A stretch of DNA of 10,018 bases from Rhodospirillales bacterium (GCA_016710335.1 JADJXQ010000020.1:1-10018), one strand, 5' to 3'. Numbered from the stretch's first letter, positions 1 through 6,124 are shown. Notes: generated from the letters alone by a model not told the origin. Program-made: numbers and translations.

Positions 1-231
1 CCCGCTCTTCGGCGCGCTCCCTCAGCAATTCCTCAGTCATCGACGGCCCACCGGACAGCATCCCGTGAAGGGCATCGATGGCCTCAAGCGATCTTCCGCC
101 ACCGGCGCAATGCTGATCACGCCGCCATATTCCACAAATTTGACCCGTGTGCCTTTCTTGAAGCCGTAGCGCTCGCGGATGTCCTTCGGGATGACGACCC
201 AACCTTTGGCTGAGACGATTGATACAGACAT
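1..231 (-). CDS. AbrB/MazE/SpoVT-fold antitoxin (VapB-like), partial, one frameshift
   Basis: Predicted DNA-binding antitoxin of a toxin-antitoxin pair; it would bind its toxin and repress its own promoter. The N-terminus MSVSIVSAKGWVVIPKDIRE is a typical swapped-hairpin AbrB domain, followed by a YGFKKGTRVKF segment and a strand ending GVISIAPVAED (about residues 1-48). Just after this, near position 89-92, one base appears to be missing. Adding one restores a helical tail reading PLEAIDALHGMLSGG, then SMTEELLRERAEER, which runs open off the left edge. That tail is the toxin-binding region in VapB-type proteins, and a PIN-domain toxin is expected just outside the window. The start at 229-231 is set by a GGAGG ribosome site (complement of 239-243) 7 bases upstream. 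A promoter and duplicated operator lie directly upstream. The fold is confident; the toxin partner is inferred. Confidence 0.82.
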
Positions 232-243
232 TGGTCAGCCTCC

Positions 244-273
244 GTATATACTGGAATGATTTTAGTATATACT
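244..273. promoter_or_regulatory. Duplicated GTATATAC(T) operator, probable autoregulation site
   Basis: GTATATACT occurs twice in the same orientation, at 244-252 and 265-273, with starts 21 bp apart (two helical turns, same face of DNA). Each copy is itself a palindrome: GTATATAC at 244-251 and AGTATATACT at 264-273. One copy overlaps the -10 box and the other abuts the ribosome-binding site of the AbrB-type gene. VapB/MazE antitoxins are known to repress their own operons through such short palindromes, so this is most simply the autoregulatory operator. Confidence 0.6.
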
Positions 274-292
274 GTTATTGTTCCGTTGTCAC
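264..292 (-). promoter_or_regulatory. Sigma-70 promoter of the antitoxin gene
   Basis: On the minus strand a -35 box GTGACA (287-292) and a -10 box TATACT (264-269) are separated by exactly 17 bases; each matches consensus at five of six positions. Transcription would start near 257 and give a short leader before the GGAGG site at 239-243. The -10 box lies inside the palindrome AGTATATACT, so a repressor bound there would block polymerase. Confidence 0.7.
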
Positions 293-358
293 GTGGGGCA
301 GGTACGCTGCGGGGTCTTTCAATAGTCGGCCGCGAAGGCTGCCTATTACGTGTGAATG

Positions 359-367
359 TGGTAGAAT
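359..367 (+). promoter_or_regulatory. Weak extended -10 element upstream of the ferritin-like gene
   Basis: TGG followed by TAGAAT (362-367) fits an extended -10 (TGn plus five of six -10 bases). No convincing -35 box lies 16-18 bases upstream. It is the best candidate in the 232-467 intergenic region, which otherwise contains only the divergent antitoxin promoter and its operators. A transcript from here would have a leader of roughly 95 bases. Confidence 0.3.
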
Positions 368-467
368 CAGTAGTGGCAGTATTCTCCGCGGCGGCCCGTC
401 ATCCGCGCGATACCCGTCGCAATCTTTCGCCCGCCGGACAAAATAACAGACTACAAGGACCATTATA

Positions 468-893
468 ATGGATGCTAAAACCCTGATTGACAACCTGAAC
501 AAAGACCTGGCCGAAGAACTCGCGGCCGTAATCCAGTACACCACCTACGCCGCCAAAGTGACCGGCCCCTACCGGCCGCAACTGGTGGCGTTTTTTCTGG
601 CCGAAGTGCCCGACGAGCTGGGGCATGCCCAGTTCCTGGCAAACAAGATCGTCGCCCTGGGCGGTGAACCGACCACTGTACCCAGCATGGTCAAGCCGGC
701 CGAAACCAACCAGGAGATGCTCCAGGCCGTGATGGAGGCGGAGACGCGCGCCGTGGCCGGCTATACCCAGCGCGCTGATGAAGCCGATGCCTTCGGCGAC
801 GTCGGCCTGAAGGTACAGCTCGAAGATATGGTGCGCGACGAGACCGGCCACCGCGAAGAGACCGAGCGCATGCTGCGCGACTGGCCCCTTTAA
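468..893 (+). CDS. Ferritin-like di-iron protein (bacterioferritin type, heme-less)
   Basis: A 141-residue four-helix-bundle protein of the ferritin/bacterioferritin superfamily, expected to oxidise Fe(II) and store or detoxify iron in the cytoplasm. All six di-iron ligands can be placed: E17, then E50 and H53 (ExxH in DELGHAQF), E92 in the third helix, then E125 and H128 (ExxH in DETGHREE). Their spacing follows bacterioferritin closely. Leu51 occupies the place of bacterioferritin's heme-binding Met52, so heme binding is unlikely. At 141 residues it is a little shorter than classical bacterioferritin (about 155-160). The start is supported by AAGGA about 10 bases upstream (455-459). It has no signal peptide. 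It is one of the few undamaged genes here and stands convergent to a group of surface Cys-motif proteins. A Dps-like or generic ferritin-like role in oxidative stress is the alternative. Confidence 0.88.
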   Translation: MDAKTLIDNLNKDLAEELAAVIQYTTYAAKVTGPYRPQLVAFFLAEVPDELGHAQFLANKIVALGGEPTTVPSMVKPAETNQEMLQAVMEAETRAVAGYTQRADEADAFGDVGLKVQLEDMVRDETGHREETERMLRDWPL

Positions 894-896
894 GAG

Positions 897-973
897 AGGG
901 ATGAAGGATGAAGGATGAAGGATGAGTTCTTCCTTCACCCTTCTCCCTTCACCCTTCTCCCTTCTCCCTTCAT
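897..973. repeat. Heptad-phased quasi-palindrome between convergent genes; possible bidirectional terminator
   Basis: The 79-base gap between the ferritin-like stop and the convergent DUF1573 stop is filled by degenerate 7-bp units. The left half repeats GGATGAA three times and then GGATGAG. The right half repeats CCCTTCA or CCCTTCT about six times. The right half is close to the reverse complement of the left, so the block can fold as a long imperfect hairpin that could end transcription from both sides. No classical U-tract follows. Confidence 0.6.
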
Positions 974-975
974 AA

Positions 976-1392
976 TTATTCCGGCGGCCCAATATTGGCC
1001 GTCACCGCCACCACCGCTTCCGGCAGCGCCGGGTCGTTGGAGATCAGCCTGACATCGCGCATGATCGGCCCGCGCAGACCGGGGCCGTGCGCGCCGGAGT
1101 CAAAGGCGATGGTCAGCACGCCGCTCGCGCCGGGGGCAATCGTCATCGGTTCCAGCGCGGCCGTGGTGCAGCCGCACGATGTCGTGATTCGCTCGACCAC
1201 CAGCGGCGCGTCGCCCTCGTTGCGCACCGTCACTTCCCGCTCGACGATCTTCCCGTTGGGAACGTCACCGAGCGCGAGCGTCATCTCCTCCAACGCCAGC
1301 CGCGGGGAACCCCCGGCAGCCGCGCCTCCGCCACAGGCGGCCGTCGCCGCCACCATGAACAGAAACGTAATCCAGATAATATAGCGCATCAT
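976..1392 (-). CDS. DUF1573-family lipoprotein with SCGCT motif
   Basis: A 138-residue exported DUF1573 protein. Residues 5-19 form a hydrophobic signal segment ending in TAAC, so Cys20 is a probable lipidation site, followed by a GGGAAAGG linker. The mature part is an immunoglobulin-like DUF1573 (ASH/HYDIN-like) domain: LALGDVPNGKIVEREVTVRN (39-58), then the hallmark TTSCGCTTA with Cys73 and Cys75, an IAPGASGVLTIAFDSG segment and a terminal VRLISNDPALPEAVVAVTA strand. The molecular role of DUF1573 is not established; the paired cysteines suggest thiol or metal chemistry at the cell surface. ATG 1390-1392 overlaps the upstream PCYCGC gene's TGA by 3 bases (ATGA), implying translational coupling. 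A second ATG at 1387-1389 is possible. The reading frame is intact. Confidence 0.85.
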   Translation of the reverse strand: MMRYIIWITFLFMVAATAACGGGAAAGGSPRLALEEMTLALGDVPNGKIVEREVTVRNEGDAPLVVERITTSCGCTTAALEPMTIAPGASGVLTIAFDSGAHGPGLRGPIMRDVRLISNDPALPEAVVAVTANIGPPE

Positions 1393-1910
1393 CCACTTCC
1401 CGATTCGTCATTGGTCGTTCGAAATTCCGTCGGCGGCCCATACATGCTGTAATTCTCATCCAGGTATGCCCTGATCGCCTCCGGAGACGCGCCGCCGTCC
1501 ATCAGCCGCATCTGATCCTGGGTGATGTCAACGCAGACCGTACAATTGACCGCATGGGCGTCGAAGACCAGCGCGCCGTCGGGGTCGGTCCCGGCCACGT
1601 AACACCCGTAGCTGGACGTATGGCCCAGCGCCACGCAGCCGCAGTAGCAAGGGACTTCGTGCGCCGCGTCGGGGTTGGCGACGGCGAAACGATAAGCCTC
1701 CTGCGTCCGGGCGTCGGCCGCGCGCACGTTCTCCGGCATATCCTCCAGCGGGGCCATCGGGTGATGGTGGCCGGCCGTGACCATCGCCGGGTCAACGTTC
1801 GAGGACATCCCGGCATGGGCGTCTTCCGCCTCCGGCTCGATGGCGCAGGCCGTCAACAATACAGTCACAAGGAGGACTGAGGCTAATAGGGTTCTTGTTA
1901 TTCGGGTCAT
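1389..1910 (-). CDS. PCYCGC-motif lipoprotein
   Basis: A 173-residue protein of the PCYCGC family (unknown function). Residues 8-21 are a hydrophobic signal ending LLTAC, so Cys22 is the lipid-anchored residue. The next stretch is acidic and His-containing (HHH at 48-50). The diagnostic motif PCYCGC lies at 87-92 (Cys88, 90, 92), followed by Cys103 in the YGCY motif and a further CTVC pair at 123-126 next to His119. These residues would suit metal or cofactor binding outside the membrane, but no function is proven for the family. The C-terminus contains a helix, QDQMRLMDGGASPEAIRAYL. The gene overlaps the downstream DUF1573 start (ATGA) and follows a second DUF1573 gene across an 87-base repeat-filled gap. 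No strong ribosome site is visible before the 1908-1910 ATG. Confidence 0.85.
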   Translation of the reverse strand: MTRITRTLLASVLLVTVLLTACAIEPEAEDAHAGMSSNVDPAMVTAGHHHPMAPLEDMPENVRAADARTQEAYRFAVANPDAAHEVPCYCGCVALGHTSSYGCYVAGTDPDGALVFDAHAVNCTVCVDITQDQMRLMDGGASPEAIRAYLDENYSMYGPPTEFRTTNDESGSG

Positions 1911-1923
1911 AATTCATCTAAAT

Positions 1924-2001
1924 GAGTGACGAGTGACGAACGACGAGTGACGAATGAAGAGCGCGCTCTAAACTCGTCACTCGCAACTCGTCATTCGTCA
2001 C
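1924..2001. repeat. Heptad-phased inverted repeat with central AGAGCGCGCTCT palindrome
   Basis: The left arm (about 1924-1957) is built of 7-bp units GAGTGAC, GAGTGAC, GAACGAC, GAGTGAC, GAATGAA. The right arm (about 1972-2001) is built of TCGTCAC, TCGCAAC, TCGTCAT, TCGTCAC. At the centre, AGAGCGCGCTCT (1958-1969) is a perfect 12-bp palindrome. The arms are reverse complements of each other at most positions, so the block can form a long hairpin. It fills the whole gap between two genes of the same strand, and the stop codon of the upstream DUF1573 gene (1998-2000) is made of repeat sequence. Confidence 0.7.
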
Positions 2002-2550
2002 TTGCTCGCTACTTCCGCCTGCACCCAAATCTCCGCCTGGGGCTGGTCGGGGTCGTTGGTCTCGATGATAATGCCGCGGCGCACCGTCTGCCCGGCCGAG
2101 TCGTGGAAGCCGGCGTCGAAGCGCAGTTCCACCGTCACGGCCTTGCCCGGCGGGATGGTATCGGCCGAGATTTCGGCCGTGGTGCAGCCGCAGGTCGTGT
2201 AGGCCCGGTTGATCGTCAGCGGGGCCTCGCCCGTATTACGCACGACGAATGTGCGCGTCACCACATCCTTCGCGCCGATGCGGCGAAGTCGTGGAATGTC
2301 TGGCGGGCTTCGATGTTGGGCTGCGGGCCGTCTTTCGGCAGGAAGGAATGCGCGCCGCCGCCCATTTCATGCGTCGCCCGGATCACCGCGCCGCGGACGA
2401 TCTCGCCGTCGCTCACCAGCTCCACCGGCCGGTTCGCCAGCAGCGCCCCACCGCCAGCAACAGAACCGCACCACCGATAAAAGCCAGCGCGATAAGCAAC
2501 TCCGGCCGGCCCGAACGCGATTTTTGTTTTGCATGTCTGACTTGTGCCAT
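1998..2550 (-). pseudogene. Membrane-anchored DUF1573 protein, two single-base frameshifts
   Basis: A second DUF1573 protein, about 184 residues once repaired. It starts at 2548-2550 (MAQVRHAKQKSRSGRPE), with AAGGTG 7 bases upstream. A single membrane span, LLIALAFIGGAVLLLAV (18-34), makes it anchored by a signal-anchor rather than by lipid. The frame breaks at a C run (2446-2449 on the plus strand; a fifth base restores it) and again near 2281-2286, where one added base gives FHDFGRIGAKDVVTRTFVVR. The domain then continues intact: NTGEAPLTINRAYTTCGCTT with the CGC pair, IPPGKAVTVELRFDAGFHD, and a last strand ending IWVQAEVASK. The stop lies inside a 7-bp repeat block. The insert GGGAHSFLPKDGPQPNIE between span and domain is of unknown role. 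It is the first gene of a probable three-gene surface group. Confidence 0.78.
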
Positions 2551-2562
2551 GTCTTTTCACCT

Positions 2563-2579
2563 TGTTTATGAAGTAAACA
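2563..2579. promoter_or_regulatory. Palindrome TGTTTA-N5-TAAACA upstream of the DUF1573 operon
   Basis: A perfect 6-bp inverted repeat with a 5-base spacer (TGTTTA TGAAG TAAACA), 12 bases before the start codon of the first gene of the minus-strand surface group. Its symmetry and length suit a dimeric regulator. Its closeness to the start suggests repression or a short leader hairpin. No regulator can be named. Confidence 0.4.
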
Positions 2580-2641
2580 GTGCTACCTGAATACATCATA
2601 CGCCCCTTCCCCTCCGCCGGGCAGCGCCAAATGGCGCATTC

Positions 2642-2712
2642 GAGTGACGAGCTACGAGCTACGAGTGGCGAGTTCAGAATACTCGTCACTCGTCATTCGT
2701 CACTCGTCACTC
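2642..2712. repeat. Heptad-phased inverted repeat between divergent genes
   Basis: Five 7-bp units (GAGTGAC, GAGCTAC, GAGCTAC, GAGTGGC, GAGTTCA) are followed, after a short AATA-centred loop, by a mirror set on the other strand (CTCGTCA, CTCGTCA, TTCGTCA, CTCGTCA, CTC). It is the same repeat family as the block at 1924-2001, but here it lies between divergently transcribed genes, so it cannot be a terminator for either. The remainder of the 2551-2751 gap holds the TGTTTA palindrome and a possible promoter for the regulator. Confidence 0.7.
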
Positions 2713-2714
2713 CC

Positions 2715-2743
2715 TTGACCTTCGTCGCGAATCTCGTTAAGTT
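2715..2743 (+). promoter_or_regulatory. Tentative promoter of the two-component genes
   Basis: TTGACC (2715-2720) is a good -35 box directly after the heptad repeat. Sixteen or seventeen bases on, only a poor -10 (TTAAGT or TAAGTT, 2737-2743) is present. A start here would fall almost on the ATG at 2752, and no ribosome site precedes that ATG, so the message could be leaderless. Weak evidence. Confidence 0.3.
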
Positions 2744-2751
2744 ATCGGGGT

Positions 2752-3258
2752 ATGATTGAGTCGATCACGATCCTTCTGGCCGACGACCATGCCGTGGTGC
2801 GGGCGGGGATTCGACAATTCCTGGAGAGCGCCGACGGGCTGCGCGTCGTGGCCGAGGCCGATGACGGCGATGCCGCCCGCCGTCTCATCGCCGCCCACCG
2901 CGATGACCCCTACGCGCCGGGCTGGCGGCCGGGGCCATGGGTACGTCCTCAAAACGGCTTCGCCGGACGGGATGGTCCGCGCCGTCCGCGCGTTTACGAA
3001 GGCAAGCAGGTGCTCGATCCGGCCATCCGCGCCCGCGCCGTCGCTCTGGAAACGGTCTACGAGCCGCTTTCCGGGCGCGAGTTGGAAGTCCTGGCCCTGG
3101 CCGCTCGCGGATACACGAACAAAGCCATCAGCGCCCAGTTGTTCATCAGTGACCGCACCGTCCAGGGTCACCTGGCTCACATTTACGCCAAACTGCGGGC
3201 AAACACCCGTACCGATGCCGTCATGCGCGCCGTCGCCCTCGGTCTCATCACCCTATGA
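2752..3258 (+). CDS. NarL/LuxR-family response regulator with receiver-domain deletion
   Basis: A DNA-binding regulator expected to be phosphorylated by the kinase encoded just downstream. The N-terminus SITILLADDHAVVRAGIRQF carries the acidic pair D11-D12 of a receiver domain, and the C-terminus (about 105-168) is a clear LuxR-type helix-turn-helix: LSGRELEVLALAARGYTNKA, then SDRTVQGHLAHIYAKLRA. In between, the sequence jumps from AAHR to DDPY. About 40 residues normally present are absent, including the phospho-accepting Asp and the conserved Ser/Thr. After that, protein-like segments appear in other frames: GLAAGAMG (near 2919-2940), YVLKTASPDGMVRAVRA (2942-2990), then VYEGKQVLDP back in frame. 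Three one-base losses (near 2919-2921, 2937-2942 and 2988-2992) therefore cancel, leaving an open frame of 168 residues instead of about 210. It overlaps the kinase start by 4 bases (ATGA). As written it could not be phosphorylated normally. Confidence 0.8.
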   Translation: MIESITILLADDHAVVRAGIRQFLESADGLRVVAEADDGDAARRLIAAHRDDPYAPGWRPGPWVRPQNGFAGRDGPRRPRVYEGKQVLDPAIRARAVALETVYEPLSGRELEVLALAARGYTNKAISAQLFISDRTVQGHLAHIYAKLRANTRTDAVMRAVALGLITL

Positions 3259-4946
3259 CCCGCCTGCGCGGCCTGCCGGCCCAGCTTTTTCTCCTCACTG
3301 TCCTGCCGCTGACGTTGTTGCTGGCGCTCATCGCCTACGGCGGTCTGGCGCTGCATCAGGACGCCATGCGCCGGATGGTCGGCGAGCGCGACCAGAGAGC
3401 CGCCCGCGCCGCCGCCGCCGCGCTGGAGGAACAGTTGGCCCAGCGCGAGGCCGCCGTCCGCAACCTGGCGCTCCACGCCGTTCACGTGCCGCCGGCGACG
3501 GCATTGGCCGACAGCGCTTCATTCCACGACGACTTCATTGCTGGCGATTTTCGGGCCGGACGGTGAACTGCTGGCCGCCGACGACCCGGAGTGGTGGGTG
3601 ACAATAGAATCAACAATAGAAACCGGGGGTTCCAGAAACGGGGTTTCTTCTGAGAAACCCGGTTTCTACAGGTTCTACGAGCTTCCTCCCCATCTTCCCC
3701 GGCCCCGACACCGGCGCCAGGTACTGGTTGTCGTCGCCGCGGCCGAGGACAGGACGACGGCCGCGGGGCCATCGATCCCGCCGCCGTCGCCCGCGACGTC
3801 CCCGGTCGCGTCGTGCTGCCCGGCGACCACACCGTCGCCTATCTGGTCGCTCCCGACAGGACGCTTCTTACCAGACGGGCCGGAGCGTCCATACCGGTCC
3901 GGCGGCCACGCCATCCGGGCGTCGCCGAGGCGCTGCGGCGAGATCGGCGCGACCTTCCTCGACGTCGGCGCGGATGAACACGTTATCAGCTACACGCCGA
4001 TCGCGCCGGTCGGCTGGGCGCTGGTCATGGAAGAGGCGTGGCGCGAGATGACCGAACCGATGCTGCGGCGGACGGAACTGGCCCCGTTCATCCTGCTGCC
4101 CGTTCTGGCGGTCGCCCTGGCCGGGTTGTGGTTCGGCGCGCGCCGGATCGTTGAACCGCTGCGGGCATTGGCCGACCGCGCCGTCGCACTCGGCCGCGGC
4201 GACTTCGACGCGCTTCGCGAGCCGGTGGGCGGCATCGGCGAGATTCGGCAATTGCAGGGCGAACTGGCCGGCATGACCGCCGCCTGCAGATGGCTCAGCA
4301 GGGCTTGCGCGATTATCTCGCCGCGCTGACTGTCGGGCAGGAGGAAGAGCGCCGGCGGCTGGCCCGCGAGCTTCACGACGACACCGTCCAGTCGCTCATC
4401 GCGCTCAACCAGCGCATCCAGTTGGCCCAGACCGGGGGCAAGGGGCGCGGCCGAACAACTGGCCGAGATGGAGGCGCTGGCGACGGAAGCCATCGCCGAC
4501 TTGCGACGGATGACCCGCGACCTGCGGCCGAGCTACCTCGACGACCTGGGGCTGTCTCCCGCGCTGGAACTGCTGGCCCGCGATCAGTTGGCCGCGTTGG
4601 GCGTCCGATTGAGTTTACGGCAATCGGGGACGAACGGCGTCTTGACCCGAGATGGAACTGGCCTTCTATCGCATCACCCAGGAGGCGCTGCGCAACATCG
4701 GCCGCCACGCGAGCGCGAGCCGGGCCGGAGTGATTCTGGAGTTCACCCCGGCCGGATGACGCTGACGGTCAGCGATGATGGAGTGGGCTTTGACATCAAC
4801 CGGCCGCGCCGTCGAACTGGCGTCGTCAGGCCACTTCGGTCTGTTGGGCGCGCGAGCGGGCAGAGGCAGTCGGCGCGCGGCTGGTGGTGGATTCGGCGCC
4901 GGGCAAGGGAACAAGAGTTGTTGTGACGAGTGGCGAAGAAAAATGA
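3255..4946 (+). pseudogene. Sensor histidine kinase (HisKA_3/HPK7 type), multiply frameshifted
   Basis: Membrane sensor kinase partner of the preceding regulator. Segments in order: a membrane span LFLLTVLPLTLLLALIAYGG near the N-terminus; an extracellular Cache-like sensor with FGPDGELLAADDPEWW, FLPIFPGPDTGARYW, AIDPAAVARDVPGRVVLPGD and HVISYTPIAPVGWALVMEEA; a second span FILLPVLAVALAGLWFGA (about 4088-4141); a HAMP region IVEPLRALADRAVALGRGDF; the phosphorylated histidine in EERRRLARELHDDTVQSLIA (about 4345-4403); DLRRMTRDLRPSYLDDLGLS; and a GHKL ATPase with N box QEALRNIGRHAS, G1 box SDDGVGFD, and GHFGLLGARERAEAVG. These occur in changing frames. Breaks lie near 3540, 3734, 3757, 3868, 3945, 4288, 4450, 4606, 4651, 4757, 4808 and 4850, most repaired by one base at a G/C run. 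A palindromic insertion lies at 3634-3667. The true end is SAPGKGTRVVV and a stop at 4944-4946. Confidence 0.85.
3634..3667. repeat. AGAAACCGGGTTTCT-type palindromic element inside the kinase gene
   Basis: AGAAACGGGGTTTCT (3634-3648) and AGAAACCCGGTTTCT (3653-3667), separated by TCTG, pair as a 15-bp stem with one mismatch. Each arm is itself nearly palindromic. A third, decayed half copy (GAAACCGGGGGTTCC, 3619-3633) lies directly before. The element falls in the sensor domain between the conserved pieces DDPEWW and FLPIFPGPDTG and does not look like part of the family sequence, so it appears to be a small dispersed palindromic insertion. It leaves the local frame open. Confidence 0.6.
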
Positions 4947-4966
4947 CCTGACCGGCGATCTCCCTC

Positions 4967-4994
4967 TTGACATCCTCCCCCCACTCCTTACAAT
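4967..4994 (+). promoter_or_regulatory. Strong sigma-70 promoter of the membrane protein gene
   Basis: Perfect TTGACA (4967-4972), a 16-base C-rich spacer and TACAAT (4989-4994, five of six). The transcript would start near 5001, giving a leader of about 36 bases that contains AGGAGG at 5023-5028, 8 bases before the ATG at 5037. It is the best promoter in the window and shows that the membrane protein is transcribed independently of the two-component genes. Confidence 0.78.
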
Positions 4995-5036
4995 GTCATA
5001 CAGTTCGACATAATCAGGCAACAGGAGGCTCTCGTC

Positions 5037-6124
5037 ATGCGCAAATACTACTCCGCCGGCTATATCATCGTGTCCATCATCCTCATTATAGGGGTCGGGC
5101 TGGCCGGCGTCATCCCGTTGGCGTGGCGCTGGCTGCTTGTGATGGGCATTTTCGTTCTCCTGTTGGCGTTTATCGGCCGCGACATCACCGGCAGCGAGCA
5201 GGCGGTGCGCATGAGAAGCGGCCGCGTTGAGACCCGGTTCGCGCCCGGCCGCATCGACGGCGTGCTCATAGACGCGCGCAACAAGATCAGCCTCTCGCGG
5301 CTGCAACTGATACTCTGGACGGTCGTCGTCCTCTCGGCCTGGATCACGCTGGGGCTGCATCGGGTCAGCCCCATCCTGTTGGGTCGGACGCCGGCGTCGG
5401 ACGTGCAAGTGGTGGAGGCGGTGGCGAGGTGCTGGCCGGGGGTGGAGAAGTGGGCGAGCGGCAGATTCGCGGGCCGCGGCTCGTCGTGGAGCAGGTGACC
5501 GGCGAACAGGCCGTCCTGCCGGGCGAGGAGTCGGATGAGGCCTCCGAGCTGAACCGCTACCAGCCGCTCAATATCGACATCCCGCAGGAGGTATTGCTGG
5601 CTCTGGGTATCAGCATCGCCTCAATGGCCGGGGCGGGGGCCATCAGGTCCAACCAGGCGACCAGGGAGGACGGCCGGGCGCAAGACGTGGCCGCCCGCAG
5701 CGAAACGGCCCGCGAGCAGGCCGTTCATTCGACCGTCGCGCTCGAATCGCTGCAATCCAGTTACCATTCGCTGGAAAGCACGACCGCCGGCGGGCTGGAG
5801 TCGATGGATGCGGGGCTTCAGGTGGACGAGGAAGCGCTGGCTGAGGCCCAGGCGCAAATGGCGGCGATGGAGTCCGAGTTGCGGGCGGCCAGAGCGGACG
5901 CGGAGCGGGCCAATCGGCGCGCGGCCGAACTGGAGGCGGCGCGGGAAACGGCCGTCGGCGAGCTACACGCCCATCCCACCGTTGCCGATGCCCGCTGGAG
6001 CGATATGGTTCGCGGCGACACCATCGCCAATTTCCAGTTTACCGATGTGGGCAAGATTCAGATGTTTTTCTTCTCAGTCATTCTGGTCTTCGCCTACTCG
6101 CTGCGCGGCTGTTGCCGACCATGA
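5037..6124 (+). pseudogene. Multi-pass membrane protein with coiled coil, frameshifted and 3'-truncated
   Basis: Uncharacterised membrane protein of about 360 residues after repair. Predicted spans: YIIVSIILIIGVGLAGVIPL (near the start), WRWLLVMGIFVLLLAFIG, a third in LQLILWTVVVLSAWITLGL preceded by DARNKISLSR, a fourth around EVLLALGISIASMAGAGA, and a last one in KIQMFFFSVILVFAYSL. Between the last two lies a long Ala/Glu-rich coiled coil (about 5800-5960; ALAEAQAQMAAMESELRAAR). One base is missing near 5427-5429; adding it joins DVQVVEAVA to VLAGGGEVGERQIRGPRL. At the 3' end the protein is family-like up to FAYSL (6103) and then becomes RGCCRP and stops. Proteins of this architecture normally continue with another hydrophobic stretch of roughly 50 residues (recalled, not searched). 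The end therefore seems lost at the junction with the convergent HAD gene. Function unknown; the last coiled-coil/membrane arrangement suggests a structural or scaffold role. Confidence 0.7.

Noticed and set aside
897..973. Regularly spaced short repeats as a CRISPR array
   Set aside because: Units are 7 bp, contiguous and degenerate with no spacers; they form inverted arms rather than repeat-spacer units.
399..992. 197-codon open frame antisense to the ferritin-like gene
   Set aside because: It lies exactly opposite a gene with all six di-iron ligands, shows no domain pattern, and runs through the low-complexity repeat block.
2258..2689. 143-codon open frame as a separate gene
   Set aside because: Its N-terminal third crosses the operator and repeat region; only the part from GGALLANRP onward is protein-like, and it belongs to the second DUF1573 gene after frame correction.
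2756..3601. 281-codon open frame overlapping the regulator and kinase in another frame
   Set aside because: It is Arg/Pro/Ser-rich, typical of an off-frame reading of GC-rich DNA. Only its short YVLKTASPDG piece is real, and that belongs to the frameshifted receiver domain.
3255..4946. Programmed ribosomal frameshifting in the kinase gene
   Set aside because: There are a dozen shifts at unrelated sequences without slippery heptamers or shared downstream structure; random indels explain them better.
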